Made by a program: the position numbers and the translations under genes. Positions 25,354 through 33,452 of a stretch of 42,666 bases of DNA are shown here, piece after piece (position 1 is the stretch's first letter; each line of letters starts with the position of its first letter). This DNA comes from Planctomycetota bacterium (GTDB lineage Bacteria; Planctomycetota; Phycisphaerae; Phycisphaerales; SM1A02), in contig JAPLMU010000059.1 in assembly GCA_026386795.1 (NCBI GenBank), positions 37,003 through 79,668 of the forward strand. The letters are read 5' to 3'. The notes under the pieces are model-generated. The model was given only the letters and a program-made list of their open reading frames with translations, did not search any database and was not told the origin of the DNA.

Positions 25354-26963
25354 ACGCAGAGACACAAATGCTGCTCGCCACGCTGTTCCCATTCAACATC
25401 GTTATCGATGGGAAGGGTGTGGTCAGTGGCATCGGTCCAAGTATGGCGAAGGTCCTTCCTGAATGTGTCGGATCGCAGTTCTTTGATTTGTTTGAGGTGT
25501 TGCGGCCGCGGATGGAATCACGGACGGCACTTCGCGAGGGCATCGGTGAACTGGTGCTGATTGGAATTCGTGGCACGCCGCAACAGATGCGCGGTCAGTT
25601 TGTGGCGCTGCCCACTGGCGAACTCGTCTTTGTTGGATCGCCGCGGATCGTGGACAACACGTCCATATGGGCTTGGCCGCTGGGAATTCGTGACTTCGCG
25701 CCCCATGACGGCAGCGCGGATTACGCGATGGTGATCGAGGCAATGAATGCGCAACTTCAGGACTTTGAGCGCATGGTGAATAAGTTGAGTGAGAAGGAAC
25801 GCAGCGAGCACGGGTTGCGCGTGCGCGCGGAAGAAGCCAGCAAAACGAAGTCAAATTTTCTCGCCAATATCTCCCATGAAATCCGCACGCCGATGACTGC
25901 GATTCTTGGTTACACGGAGTTGCTTCGCGATGACGGGCCAGACCCTGTTGAGCGCGCGGATTATATTGAGACGATTCGTCGCAACGGCGATCATCTCTTG
26001 GCAATCATCAATGACATCCTTGATCACTCCAAGATTGAATCGGGTCGATTCGACGTTGACATTTCCGAGGTAGTGGTTGCGGACATCGTGCGTGATGTTG
26101 TGCAACTGCTGCACATGCGAGCTGTCTCGCAGGGGATTTCCCTTACTCGAGTTGTCGATGGTGATGCGGGCAGCGTGCCGATCTGCAGCGACCCAGTTCG
26201 CATTCGGCAAGTCTTGCTGAACATCGTTGGCAACGCGGTGAAGTTTACGGATCAAGGATCGGTGCGCGTTGTCGTTTCGGCCACGCGAACCGGATCGCGT
26301 ATGGAAACGCGGATTGCAGTGCATGACACTGGCTGCGGCATTTCAGAGGAGACGCTGCCGAAACTCTTTGAGCCGTTCTCGCAGTTTGATTCGAGTTACA
26401 CACGACGACACGGTGGTACCGGTCTTGGGTTGGCAATTAGCAGAAGGCTCGCGGTGCTTCTCGGCGGTCGCATTGAGGTAGCGAGCGAACTCGGGCGAGG
26501 CAGCGTATTCACATTCATCTTCGAGTCGGATGTTGCGCAGCCGGCTCTGGTGTTCGCCGCTGCCGCGCCATCCGCATTGGCGCCCCGCGGTAAGCAAGGT
26601 CCGCTCAGTGGTCGCACCGTGTTGTTGGTAGAAGACAATATTGATTCGCAGAGAATTCTGTCGGCGCTGATGTCACTTGCTGGCGCGCACGTCGATATCG
26701 CAGCGGATGGTCTGAGCGCGGTGGCGCGGTTTGATGGCACGTACTGCCCGGACTTGGTGATCATGGATGTGCAGATGCCTGGCATTGACGGGATTGAGGC
26801 AACGACGCGCATCCGTGCACGCGGATTCCGTGGCAGGATTGTTGCACTCACTGCGGCGGTGCTGAGCATCGAGCGTGACCGCGCTCTCCGTGCTGTTTGC
26901 GAAGGTTTCTATCTGAAGCCAATTTCCCGTGCAGATCTATTGGAAATTTGCATCGGTAACTGA
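25350..26963 (+). CDS. HNOBA-domain hybrid histidine kinase, H-NOX partner
   Basis: The 537-residue cytoplasmic protein starts with TTG overlapping the H-NOX stop; an ATG at 25368 is an alternative. Residues 10-140 resemble the HNOBA domain of soluble guanylate cyclase (LFPFNIVIDGKGVV, VGSQFFDLFEVLRPR, then a short coiled-coil-like segment at about 125-160). HisKA follows with SHEIRTPM (H176), then HATPase (NIVGNAVKF, DTGCGI, GGTGLGL) and a receiver domain (D473 in IMDVQMPG). There are no membrane helices. HNOBA is the usual docking and dimerisation partner of H-NOX, so NO binding probably switches autophosphorylation. No separate response regulator with a DNA-binding or cyclic-di-GMP output is adjacent. 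Confidence 0.93.
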   Translation: MNAETQMLLATLFPFNIVIDGKGVVSGIGPSMAKVLPECVGSQFFDLFEVLRPRMESRTALREGIGELVLIGIRGTPQQMRGQFVALPTGELVFVGSPRIVDNTSIWAWPLGIRDFAPHDGSADYAMVIEAMNAQLQDFERMVNKLSEKERSEHGLRVRAEEASKTKSNFLANISHEIRTPMTAILGYTELLRDDGPDPVERADYIETIRRNGDHLLAIINDILDHSKIESGRFDVDISEVVVADIVRDVVQLLHMRAVSQGISLTRVVDGDAGSVPICSDPVRIRQVLLNIVGNAVKFTDQGSVRVVVSATRTGSRMETRIAVHDTGCGISEETLPKLFEPFSQFDSSYTRRHGGTGLGLAISRRLAVLLGGRIEVASELGRGSVFTFIFESDVAQPALVFAAAAPSALAPRGKQGPLSGRTVLLVEDNIDSQRILSALMSLAGAHVDIAADGLSAVARFDGTYCPDLVIMDVQMPGIDGIEATTRIRARGFRGRIVALTAAVLSIERDRALRAVCEGFYLKPISRADLLEICIGN

Positions 26964-27067
26964 GATCCGATCAGCTGACCGGAGCGGGCAGATCACTCGG
27001 GGCAGCACGCGCGTAGAAATTCCGCAGCAATTTCGATGTTTCATTGTTTGCGTATTACGCTGCCTTG

Positions 27068-28009
27068 ATGGTCGTACATTCAACGATTCACAGATACGCA
27101 TGCGCTGTCCTATTGCTTGGGGCGATCGCGGGGCGATCTCATGGTTGCCGCGCGAGTGGTGATGGGAAGGGCGGTGGTGCGGGTCCGGGCACTGGCACGG
27201 CCACTGGCAAAGGCGCCGTGCCGAGCGCGCCTGACTTTCCAATTTCGCTGCCGATCGGAGCGGTGGTGCCGGATCCGGTGACTCTGCTGCCGGGGCGCCC
27301 CGATGTATTTGTCGGTCGCGTGACTGCGCTCGCTCGCGCGCTACAGTGCCCGAATTGCGCTGGAACAGGTACGAAGGTGACGCGGCATCGAGACCGAGCG
27401 CCAGCGAGGGTCGTTCCCACAATGCGCGAGACGCGAGCAGACTGTGTTGATTGCCACGGCACGGGTTTCAGCGTCAATCCGTCCCGGGTGAGTCCGGTGT
27501 TAGACAGTCTCGTTCTCTTGCTTGGCGGGGTCGATCCAGATGCCCCATCCACGACCAAACTTCTTGACAAAGCACGCACTGTGCTCGAGCGGCTCGGTAC
27601 TTCCGGAGATCTTGTCGAGAAAGTAACGGCCACAACCCGGAATTGCGTCACGAGCGACCGAATTCCGTGCCGGGGTACCGCATGTTCAGTGACTGGGGAA
27701 GTCGGGGCACCGATTCCGATCGGTGGCGGCGTGCGTTTGATTCCCGTGAAAGTTTCCGCTCATTCCATGGTGTTCCTTCGAGCTCCCATCATCAATGCGG
27801 TGCCGTCCGGGGGCGCGGTGCTCGCCGGAGGTGTGATTGCGGGCCCAATCGAGAAGATCGAGTGGCAGTGGGGTCAAACGATGATTCTTGATGGCGGCTA
27901 CCTGGTGCCGCTGATTCCGCCGGAGCACAAGGGTCCGGGCATCGACGCTGACAAGGACGGCGTCATCGACGGTCCGTCCCCGCCCGTGAATGTGCCGCGC
28001 GGAAAGTGA
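27068..28009 (+). CDS. secreted protein with DnaJ-like CxxCxGTG motifs, unknown function
   Basis: The 313-residue product has an N-terminal hydrophobic segment likely to be an export signal, then a Gly/Thr/Ala-rich linker. Two motifs, CPNCAGTG and CVDCHGTG, resemble the CxxCxGxG zinc knuckles of the DnaJ cysteine-rich domain. Only two are present, and there is no J-domain. Other cysteines (in TRNCV and PCRGTACS) lie further on. The C-terminal third is a beta-rich region and ends with DADKDGVIDG, a calcium-loop-like DxDxDG segment. I know no function for this arrangement. A TTG at 27044 could add eight residues. It follows the NO-sensing operon by about 100 bases, with no proven link. Confidence 0.7.
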   Translation: MVVHSTIHRYACAVLLLGAIAGRSHGCRASGDGKGGGAGPGTGTATGKGAVPSAPDFPISLPIGAVVPDPVTLLPGRPDVFVGRVTALARALQCPNCAGTGTKVTRHRDRAPARVVPTMRETRADCVDCHGTGFSVNPSRVSPVLDSLVLLLGGVDPDAPSTTKLLDKARTVLERLGTSGDLVEKVTATTRNCVTSDRIPCRGTACSVTGEVGAPIPIGGGVRLIPVKVSAHSMVFLRAPIINAVPSGGAVLAGGVIAGPIEKIEWQWGQTMILDGGYLVPLIPPEHKGPGIDADKDGVIDGPSPPVNVPRGK

Positions 28010-28108
28010 GGAAGTTGTAAGAATCGGTTGCTCAGTACCGTGCATCCCCGCTTGCCGGCTGCTGCTGCGGTACACCACAGCTTCGCACTCTCCGCAGCAG
28101 GAACCCCG

Positions 28109-30016
28109 ATGTCGCGCACACCCGCCGAAGCGCAACCCGTCCAACTGATCTTCGACTTTGATAGCACCATCGTGGCGATTGAGGGCCTTGATGAACTGGC
28201 GCGGCTCGCGCTCGCGGATGATCCGCAGCGCGCCCGCACCATGGAGGCGATCGAGGCGATCACGCGCGATGGAATGACTGGTGCCATCGGTATCGATGAG
28301 AGTCTGCGCCGTCGCTTGGCGATGCTCACTATCAAGCGTTCTCATGTGGATGCGTTGGTGAAGCTTCTCAAGCGTCGACTGAGTCCGTCATTTCGAAAGC
28401 ACATCGCCGCGGTGCGCCGCAATGCAGATCGCATTCATGTGGTGTCGAGCGGTTTCCGCGAGTACGTGGAGCCGGTGTGCGCGGAACTTGGCATTCCCGC
28501 CGAGCGAATTCACTGCAACGCATTTCAGTGGAAGGGCACTGCGGTGGTTGGTTATGACGCCGCCAATCCGGTGGCCAAGCCGGGTGGTAAGGCGAAGGTA
28601 GTGCGTGCGTTGAAACTTCCTGGCCGAATTGTGGCAATTGGCGATGGCGTCACTGACGCAGAGATTCGCGACGCCGGTGCGGCGCACGAGTTTGTTGCGT
28701 ACTGCGAGAATATTGAGCGCGAGGCGGTGGTAGCGCGCGCGGATCGCGTGGCGCGAACGGTGGACGAAGTGCTGTGGCTGTACCGATTGCCTGGTTCGCC
28801 AAGTTTCCCCAAGAGCCGCATGATTGCGCTGTTGTGCGAGAACATCCACGCTGATGCGGCGCAAGTGTTGCGCGACGAGGGATACCGCGTTGAAACGCTG
28901 AGCGATGCACTTGCGGAGGATGAACTCGCGCGCGCACTCAAGGGCGTGAGCATTCTTGGCATTCGTTCCAAGACCCGCGTCACGGCGCGCGCGCTGGAAT
29001 CGGCGGATCGTTTGCTTGCGGTTGGGTGCTTCTGCATCGGCACGGAGCAGGTGCAGTTGCCCGCGGCTGCCGCGCACGGCGTCGCCGTCTTCAACGCGCC
29101 GTACAGCAACACTCGAAGCGTTGTTGAACTTGCCATCGGCGAAATCGTCATGCTGATGCGCCGCGTCCCGGATGTTTCGCGGCTGCTTCATGAAGGCGGC
29201 TGGCGCAAGTCAGCCACTGGATGCACGGAAGTGCGCGGCAAGACGCTGGGCATTGTGGGTTACGGTCACATTGGATCGCAGCTTTCGATTCTGGCTGAGG
29301 CGATGGGGATGCATGTCATCTACCACGATTTACAGGAGTGCCTGGCGCTTGGCAATGCGCGCAAGTGTCGATCGCTCACGGAACTTCTTGGCAAGTCTGA
29401 CGTGGTTTCCATGCATGTTGACGGTCGCGCTTCGAATCACCATTTGATTGGCGAGCGTGAACTGCGGAAACTGCGACCGGGCGCGCTGCTTGTCAATCTT
29501 TCGCGCGGCCACATAGTGGACTTGGCTGCTGTTGCGGCATCGATCCGCGCTGGTCATCTTGGCGGCGCGGCGGTTGATGTCTTCCCAGAAGAGCCACTTT
29601 CCAACCGGGATCCGTTCGATAGTCCGCTCCGTGGGCTTCCCAATGTGATTCTCACCCCGCATGTCGGCGGCAGCACATCCGAGGCGCAACAAGCAATCGG
29701 CGAATTTGTTGCGGCGCGTCTGGTGGAGTTTGTGAACACGGGCGGCACTTCAGGCTGCGTGAACCTGCCGCCGATTTCCGCACCGCCGGTTCCACGCTCG
29801 CACCGGTTCTTACATCTGCACCGTAATCAGCCGGGCGTACTTGCGGCGGTCAACGCAGTGTTTGCGCGGCGCAAGATCAACATTCTTGGCCAAGCTTTGC
29901 GCACTGATGATGCGATGGGCTATCTCGTCACTGATGTCGACCGTCGATACGCAGCCGACGTGATTGACGAGCTCAAGGCAGTCCCAGGAACTGCGCGCCT
30001 CCGCGTCCTTTACTAA
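28109..30016 (+). CDS. bifunctional phosphoserine phosphatase / D-3-phosphoglycerate dehydrogenase (SerB-SerA-ACT fusion)
   Basis: The 635-residue protein is read from the ATG at 28109 with AGGA about eight bases upstream. Residues 10-215 form a HAD-type phosphoserine phosphatase: DFDST (nucleophile D16, D18), VVSSGF, KPGGKAK and GDGVTD. Residues 235-550 form a phosphoglycerate dehydrogenase: Rossmann GxGxxG (G384, G386, G389) and active-site R466, E495 and H518 with the normal 29/23 spacing. A C-terminal ACT domain (HLHRNQPGVLAAVNAVFARRKINI) probably gives serine feedback. The protein thus carries steps 1 and 3 of serine synthesis, with the transaminase SerC missing between them. All catalytic residues are present, so both activities are plausible. 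The upstream frame from 28028 is probably leader. Confidence 0.92.
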   Translation: MSRTPAEAQPVQLIFDFDSTIVAIEGLDELARLALADDPQRARTMEAIEAITRDGMTGAIGIDESLRRRLAMLTIKRSHVDALVKLLKRRLSPSFRKHIAAVRRNADRIHVVSSGFREYVEPVCAELGIPAERIHCNAFQWKGTAVVGYDAANPVAKPGGKAKVVRALKLPGRIVAIGDGVTDAEIRDAGAAHEFVAYCENIEREAVVARADRVARTVDEVLWLYRLPGSPSFPKSRMIALLCENIHADAAQVLRDEGYRVETLSDALAEDELARALKGVSILGIRSKTRVTARALESADRLLAVGCFCIGTEQVQLPAAAAHGVAVFNAPYSNTRSVVELAIGEIVMLMRRVPDVSRLLHEGGWRKSATGCTEVRGKTLGIVGYGHIGSQLSILAEAMGMHVIYHDLQECLALGNARKCRSLTELLGKSDVVSMHVDGRASNHHLIGERELRKLRPGALLVNLSRGHIVDLAAVAASIRAGHLGGAAVDVFPEEPLSNRDPFDSPLRGLPNVILTPHVGGSTSEAQQAIGEFVAARLVEFVNTGGTSGCVNLPPISAPPVPRSHRFLHLHRNQPGVLAAVNAVFARRKINILGQALRTDDAMGYLVTDVDRRYAADVIDELKAVPGTARLRVLY

Positions 30017-30025
30017 TCCGTCTGC

Positions 30026-30937
30026 TCACGCAGGAACGGGTTTTCCGCATTCGGGGCAGAGCGGGGCGTTGCCGCGGCGCGGGTAGCCGCACTCGCCGCA
30101 CACGCTGCGCATCCACTGCATTCGCGCCTGCCGTGTGGCGAGTAGCACGAGCGCTGGTCCGCACAAGAGCACCATCGTTGTTGTGCCCGCAACAATCGCC
30201 CACCAACTACCCCAACTGCAATAGCAGGTGTCACGTCGTATGGCGAGCACATAGGTTGGCGCAGCGATCGCTACTTCGACGCAACTGCCGGCAAACAACC
30301 ATCGCACCCAACGCGTGATCGCCCCCGGATGGCGCGATGATCCCGCGTAGGAAAGTAGCCACGCCCACAACACGCCAATCGCTACCCATGCGCAGAGCAG
30401 TGTGGCCGGATGCATGACCCACGAAAGAACATTGCCATTCGGTCCAATCACCCCGGTGTCGCGCAATACAAATGTCAGCAGATCTCCAGCAGTGAGCAGA
30501 ATGCCCAATGCGCAGGCACTTCCAATGGCCGCGGCCCCAACAATCGATGCGCGCAATGATCGCCCCTCCTCGCCGGGCTGCCATCGCTTACATACCGGCG
30601 CGATCAGCAGTACCGGCGCCGCAGCGAACGCGACCGCTATGCAGATCATTGCTGCACTCTCGATCCGGAACTGGAGCATCTCTTGGACGAGCGCAAAGAT
30701 TGCACCAGTCCAATTGTTCCACAAAGTTTCCATCAGTCCGGGACCGCTGACATTCGTGTTGTAGGCCGTCGATCCACTGGTAGCCAAACTATTGGCTGGA
30801 GCGCTTGCCTGTTGGACCCAATCAGCAGCGATAGCCAACACCCCGCCAATTCCAGTGCTCGCAATCACACCAACCACGAACGTGAGAACTCCCATCCCAA
30901 ACAGCGCCATCACGCGCTTGCCCCCACCGAAGTTCAT
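30026..30937 (-). CDS. multi-pass membrane protein with C-terminal zinc ribbon
   Basis: The protein has 303 residues from an ATG that overlaps the stop of the upstream esterase gene as ATGA. About five to six hydrophobic segments are seen. A long polar segment at about 45-70 contains VQQASAPANSLATSG. The C-terminus is a cytoplasmic zinc ribbon, CGECGYPRRGNAPLCPECGKP, of the rubredoxin-like type that planctomycete membrane proteins often carry. No transporter or enzyme family is recognised. It is last in a three-gene operon with an esterase and an ion channel, and converges on the serine biosynthesis gene with only nine bases between the stops. Confidence 0.75.
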   Translation of the reverse strand: MNFGGGKRVMALFGMGVLTFVVGVIASTGIGGVLAIAADWVQQASAPANSLATSGSTAYNTNVSGPGLMETLWNNWTGAIFALVQEMLQFRIESAAMICIAVAFAAAPVLLIAPVCKRWQPGEEGRSLRASIVGAAAIGSACALGILLTAGDLLTFVLRDTGVIGPNGNVLSWVMHPATLLCAWVAIGVLWAWLLSYAGSSRHPGAITRWVRWLFAGSCVEVAIAAPTYVLAIRRDTCYCSWGSWWAIVAGTTTMVLLCGPALVLLATRQARMQWMRSVCGECGYPRRGNAPLCPECGKPVPA

Positions 30938-31737
30938 TTCGCCGCGCCCTTGTGTTGCGCGAACATCCACACCAGCACACCGTCCGCTTCGCTCGTATAG
31001 GCCTTCGGCCACGCCTCATGTCCAATGCCCGGATATTCACGCACGGTGACTGAACCACCGGCAGCACGCACCGCCTCTGCCATCGCGCGGCTGCATGCAA
31101 TCGGCACCACTGGGTCATCCATACCATGCGCCACCAACACCGGAAGCCCGCGCAAACTGCCAGCACGCGCCGGATCGCCTCCGCCGCAGATGCTTGCCAT
31201 CGCTGCGAATTTCTCCGGCGTGCGCACCGCAAGATCGAACGCGCCGAATCCACCCATGGAAATCCCCGTCAGATACACACGCGCCGGATCCACCGGTTTC
31301 GTTCGCATGACTTCATCAATCGCCAATTGCACCGCGTGAAGCGCACGTGTGGGCGAAGCGGCCGTCTTGAGCCCCTCGCTCCACTTGGCTCGTCCTTCGC
31401 TGTCCAGCGCAATGTCAACCCAACGTTCATCCGCCGGGCATTGCACCGCGAGCACGAAACATGGATTCTTTGCTTGGAATGCATCGCTCCCCGCGTCATT
31501 CACAAAGTGCTTCAACTGCGCTTCATTGTCGCTGCCGCGTTCGCCGCTTCCATGCAGAAACACGATCAGTGGAACTCGCGCCCCGTTCTGCACGTCAGCC
31601 GGGCGTGGTTCCACCAGTCGGTATCCGTAACTCACCGCGTCCGCAGCACCCGCTGATGGCAGCGTCACCCGTCCAACGCTCGGGACCGCTCCGGCCAGTC
31701 CTGCTGCTAACAATGTATGTGTGACGGTTCGAATCAC
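30934..31737 (-). CDS. secreted esterase/peptidase of the alpha/beta-hydrolase superfamily
   Basis: The 267-residue product is read from the GTG at 31737, directly after the stop of the ion-channel gene. The open frame continues 119 codons upstream inside that gene but has no coding character there. A signal peptide (about 1-30, ending near PSAGA) precedes an alpha/beta-hydrolase: IVFLHGSGERG (oxyanion hole), GISMGGFGA (nucleophile serine), VAHGMDDPVVP (aspartate) and GIGHEAWPKAY (histidine). This is the PHB-depolymerase/prolyl-oligopeptidase-like esterase class, sometimes called polyhydroxybutyrate depolymerase-like, with a wide substrate range. It is exported. The next gene overlaps by four bases. 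Confidence 0.85.
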   Translation of the reverse strand: MIRTVTHTLLAAGLAGAVPSVGRVTLPSAGAADAVSYGYRLVEPRPADVQNGARVPLIVFLHGSGERGSDNEAQLKHFVNDAGSDAFQAKNPCFVLAVQCPADERWVDIALDSEGRAKWSEGLKTAASPTRALHAVQLAIDEVMRTKPVDPARVYLTGISMGGFGAFDLAVRTPEKFAAMASICGGGDPARAGSLRGLPVLVAHGMDDPVVPIACSRAMAEAVRAAGGSVTVREYPGIGHEAWPKAYTSEADGVLVWMFAQHKGAAK

Positions 31738-31738
31738 T

Positions 31739-32413
31739 TCAGGTCGTTCCCTTCTCTTCTTCCTCTGATGCCGCCGATACGAGCCGCGCCAAGAAGATCG
31801 CTGGGAACATGATGCCGGTAATTGCTTCGAGAGTGCATGCCAGTCGGGCCCACGAACTACTGGCACACATATCGGCGAATCCGGAGGTAGTAAGCGTTGC
31901 GAAACTAAACCACAAGTAATCAACCCATCGACCGAGCGGCATTTCCGCGGTGGTTCCAGGAACTCTGTATGCCCACGGATCAAGGACAGCGATCCGTTGG
32001 TGAATCGTCGCAAATGCAATACCAATGAGAAGGTAACTCGCGGCACCGAAATAAAGTCGGGCTTCGCCGTGCGTTTTGCGACTGAGCGCAGCATGAGCCA
32101 TGGTGATTGCGGCGATCACATTCGCTCCAGCCATGATGAATCCCGGGATGACATGGTCGTGCAGCGAAGGGTCATAGCCTTCGCTCGCAAGCATGCCAAT
32201 CGCAATGACGCTCGGTAGCAGTACCAACAGTGCCCAAAATCTTCCGCCAACAAAGTAGGCGGCAGTTGTGTTTGCAATGGTCACAAAGATCGACGCGGAC
32301 ATCGGGGGGAACGTGTCCGCCCGCGCAGTCAGCGGCACGGTGCAAATACCCACCAGTAGGAATGCCAGGATCATCAAGCCCGTCTTAACTCGTGGCAGTG
32401 GATGCATACTCAT
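31739..32413 (-). CDS. putative two-pore-helix ion channel with atypical selectivity filter
   Basis: The 224-residue membrane protein has an N-terminal hydrophobic/signal segment, several helices and a C-terminal pore module (about residues 165-212) resembling bacterial potassium channels of the Ion_trans_2 type. The pore helix YLWFSFATLTT is followed by SGFAD where KcsA-type channels have VGYGD, so valine is serine, tyrosine is phenylalanine and the second glycine is alanine. The final helix (IMFPAIFLARLVS) matches the inner helix. Ion selectivity is therefore uncertain. It is the first gene of an operon with an esterase and a zinc-ribbon membrane protein. No clear ribosome site was found at the ATG at 32413. 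Confidence 0.72.
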   Translation of the reverse strand: MSMHPLPRVKTGLMILAFLLVGICTVPLTARADTFPPMSASIFVTIANTTAAYFVGGRFWALLVLLPSVIAIGMLASEGYDPSLHDHVIPGFIMAGANVIAAITMAHAALSRKTHGEARLYFGAASYLLIGIAFATIHQRIAVLDPWAYRVPGTTAEMPLGRWVDYLWFSFATLTTSGFADMCASSSWARLACTLEAITGIMFPAIFLARLVSAASEEEEKGTT

Positions 32414-32488
32414 GAAAGACTACCGCGAAATCGTGGCAAATCCGTGCGTCTCCATATTCGCGCCGTCCCCCCGTCCCCCGCGCGATCA

Positions 32489-32536
32489 CGCTTTCGCCTG
32501 GTCCCGAACTCCCGCTTTCGCCTGACCCGGAGCTCC
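32489..32536. repeat. two tandem 24-bp imperfect repeats in an intergenic gap
   Basis: Two adjacent 24-bp units, each beginning CGCTTTCGCCTG and ending in CTCC, differ only in the middle. They lie between the ion-channel gene and the PEP-CTERM gene, upstream of the channel start. Function unknown; they may have arisen by local slippage. Confidence 0.5.
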
Positions 32537-32541
32537 CGCTG

Positions 32542-32589
32542 CACCAAAAACACTGCCGGAGTCCCAGCATTTCGGCTCGGACTCCGGCA
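32542..32589 (-). terminator. Rho-independent terminator after the PEP-CTERM gene
   Basis: An exact 11-bp GC-rich inverted repeat (32554-32564 and 32579-32589) with a 14-base loop is followed, when read on the minus strand, by GTGTTTTT. It begins 31 bases after the stop of the PEP-CTERM protein gene and separates it from the ion-channel operon. Confidence 0.8.
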
Positions 32590-32619
32590 TGGATCGATCG
32601 TTTACACGAAGCGTTTCGA

Positions 32620-33243
32620 TCATCCGCGTCGGCGGCGACTTGCTGTGAATCCTGCGAGGGATATCAGCGCAATCGCACCGGGCGTTGGCACGGGAACAAA
32701 CCCGATGTCCATGTTGTCCATTCCAAGAAAGTTCGAATTGGCGCCTGGACCCACCGGCGAAATGGTGATCCGCGTGATCGCGGCATCGTTTGACCAGAAC
32801 CCTGCGAATGTGTCCATTCCACTCACGCTGCGCACGAACTGCGTCCCATCAGAAAGCGCCAGGATGACGTAGCCGGAAACCGGATTGCCAAGTGCGTTTG
32901 AGAAGAAGTAATCCGCTCCGATTCCATACACCTGACCGGAATTGAACTCCACGGAGATGGCTCTCCCAACCTGTGCTGCGTGGAGCGAACTGTCACGAGA
33001 GTCAAGGCCTCCGATCGCACTCGCCGTCCACGCGCTTTCAGATCCGACGTTTCCCATGAAACTGCCAGCTGTGAAACCGGGGGTGACACTTGAGAAGTCC
33101 TCGCGGATGACCGCCGCATCGCCGTGCATGGTCGCCCATATGGCGAATGTCACTCGCGAGTCGCATACGGTGATCGAAGCAAGTGCTGGGGAACACGCAA
33201 CGGCAGTCGTAACTGCTCCAATGAATAATCGGGATCCGAACAT
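32620..33243 (-). CDS. secreted PEP-CTERM-type surface protein
   Basis: The 207-residue product has a signal peptide ending near PALA (about residue 22), a beta-rich mature domain and a C-terminal sorting signal: VPTPGAIAL, a hydrophobic helix and a basic RRRRG tail. This layout is the PEP-CTERM/exosortase type in its planctomycete variant (VPxPGA), so the protein should be exported, cut and anchored or released at the surface. The phrases FSSVTPGFTAGSF and YGIGADYFFSNALGNPVSG resemble other PEP-CTERM proteins of unknown function. An AAGGA box precedes the ATG, and a terminator follows the stop. No exosortase gene lies in the window. Confidence 0.82.
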   Translation of the reverse strand: MFGSRLFIGAVTTAVACSPALASITVCDSRVTFAIWATMHGDAAVIREDFSSVTPGFTAGSFMGNVGSESAWTASAIGGLDSRDSSLHAAQVGRAISVEFNSGQVYGIGADYFFSNALGNPVSGYVILALSDGTQFVRSVSGMDTFAGFWSNDAAITRITISPVGPGANSNFLGMDNMDIGFVPVPTPGAIALISLAGFTASRRRRG

Positions 33244-33452
33244 CTGGGAATCCTTGGCATGAGTTGGAAATGATGGATTGCCTCAAACGGGAAACAGCAA
33301 CCATCGGACAGGAACGAACGGACTATGTCGCGTTGCCAATGGCCGGCAAGTATCCCCTTATTGAATATGCACTTATGAATGGCTTGGACGTGTCATAACT
33401 GCGAATTCATCGCGTTATCCATCAGCAAGCGCGCCCCATATTCACCCGCCGC

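Noticed and set aside
24172-25392. 406-codon open frame on the minus strand spanning both H-NOX genes
   Set aside because: Its product is rich in His, Arg and Cys with no domain, and it lies antisense to two full-length H-NOX genes with intact motifs. It is a GC-rich shadow frame.
31738-32094. 119-codon N-terminal extension of the exported esterase frame
   Set aside because: It lies wholly inside the ion-channel gene in another frame and shows no coding character. The GTG at 31737 directly follows the channel stop and is followed at once by a signal peptide.
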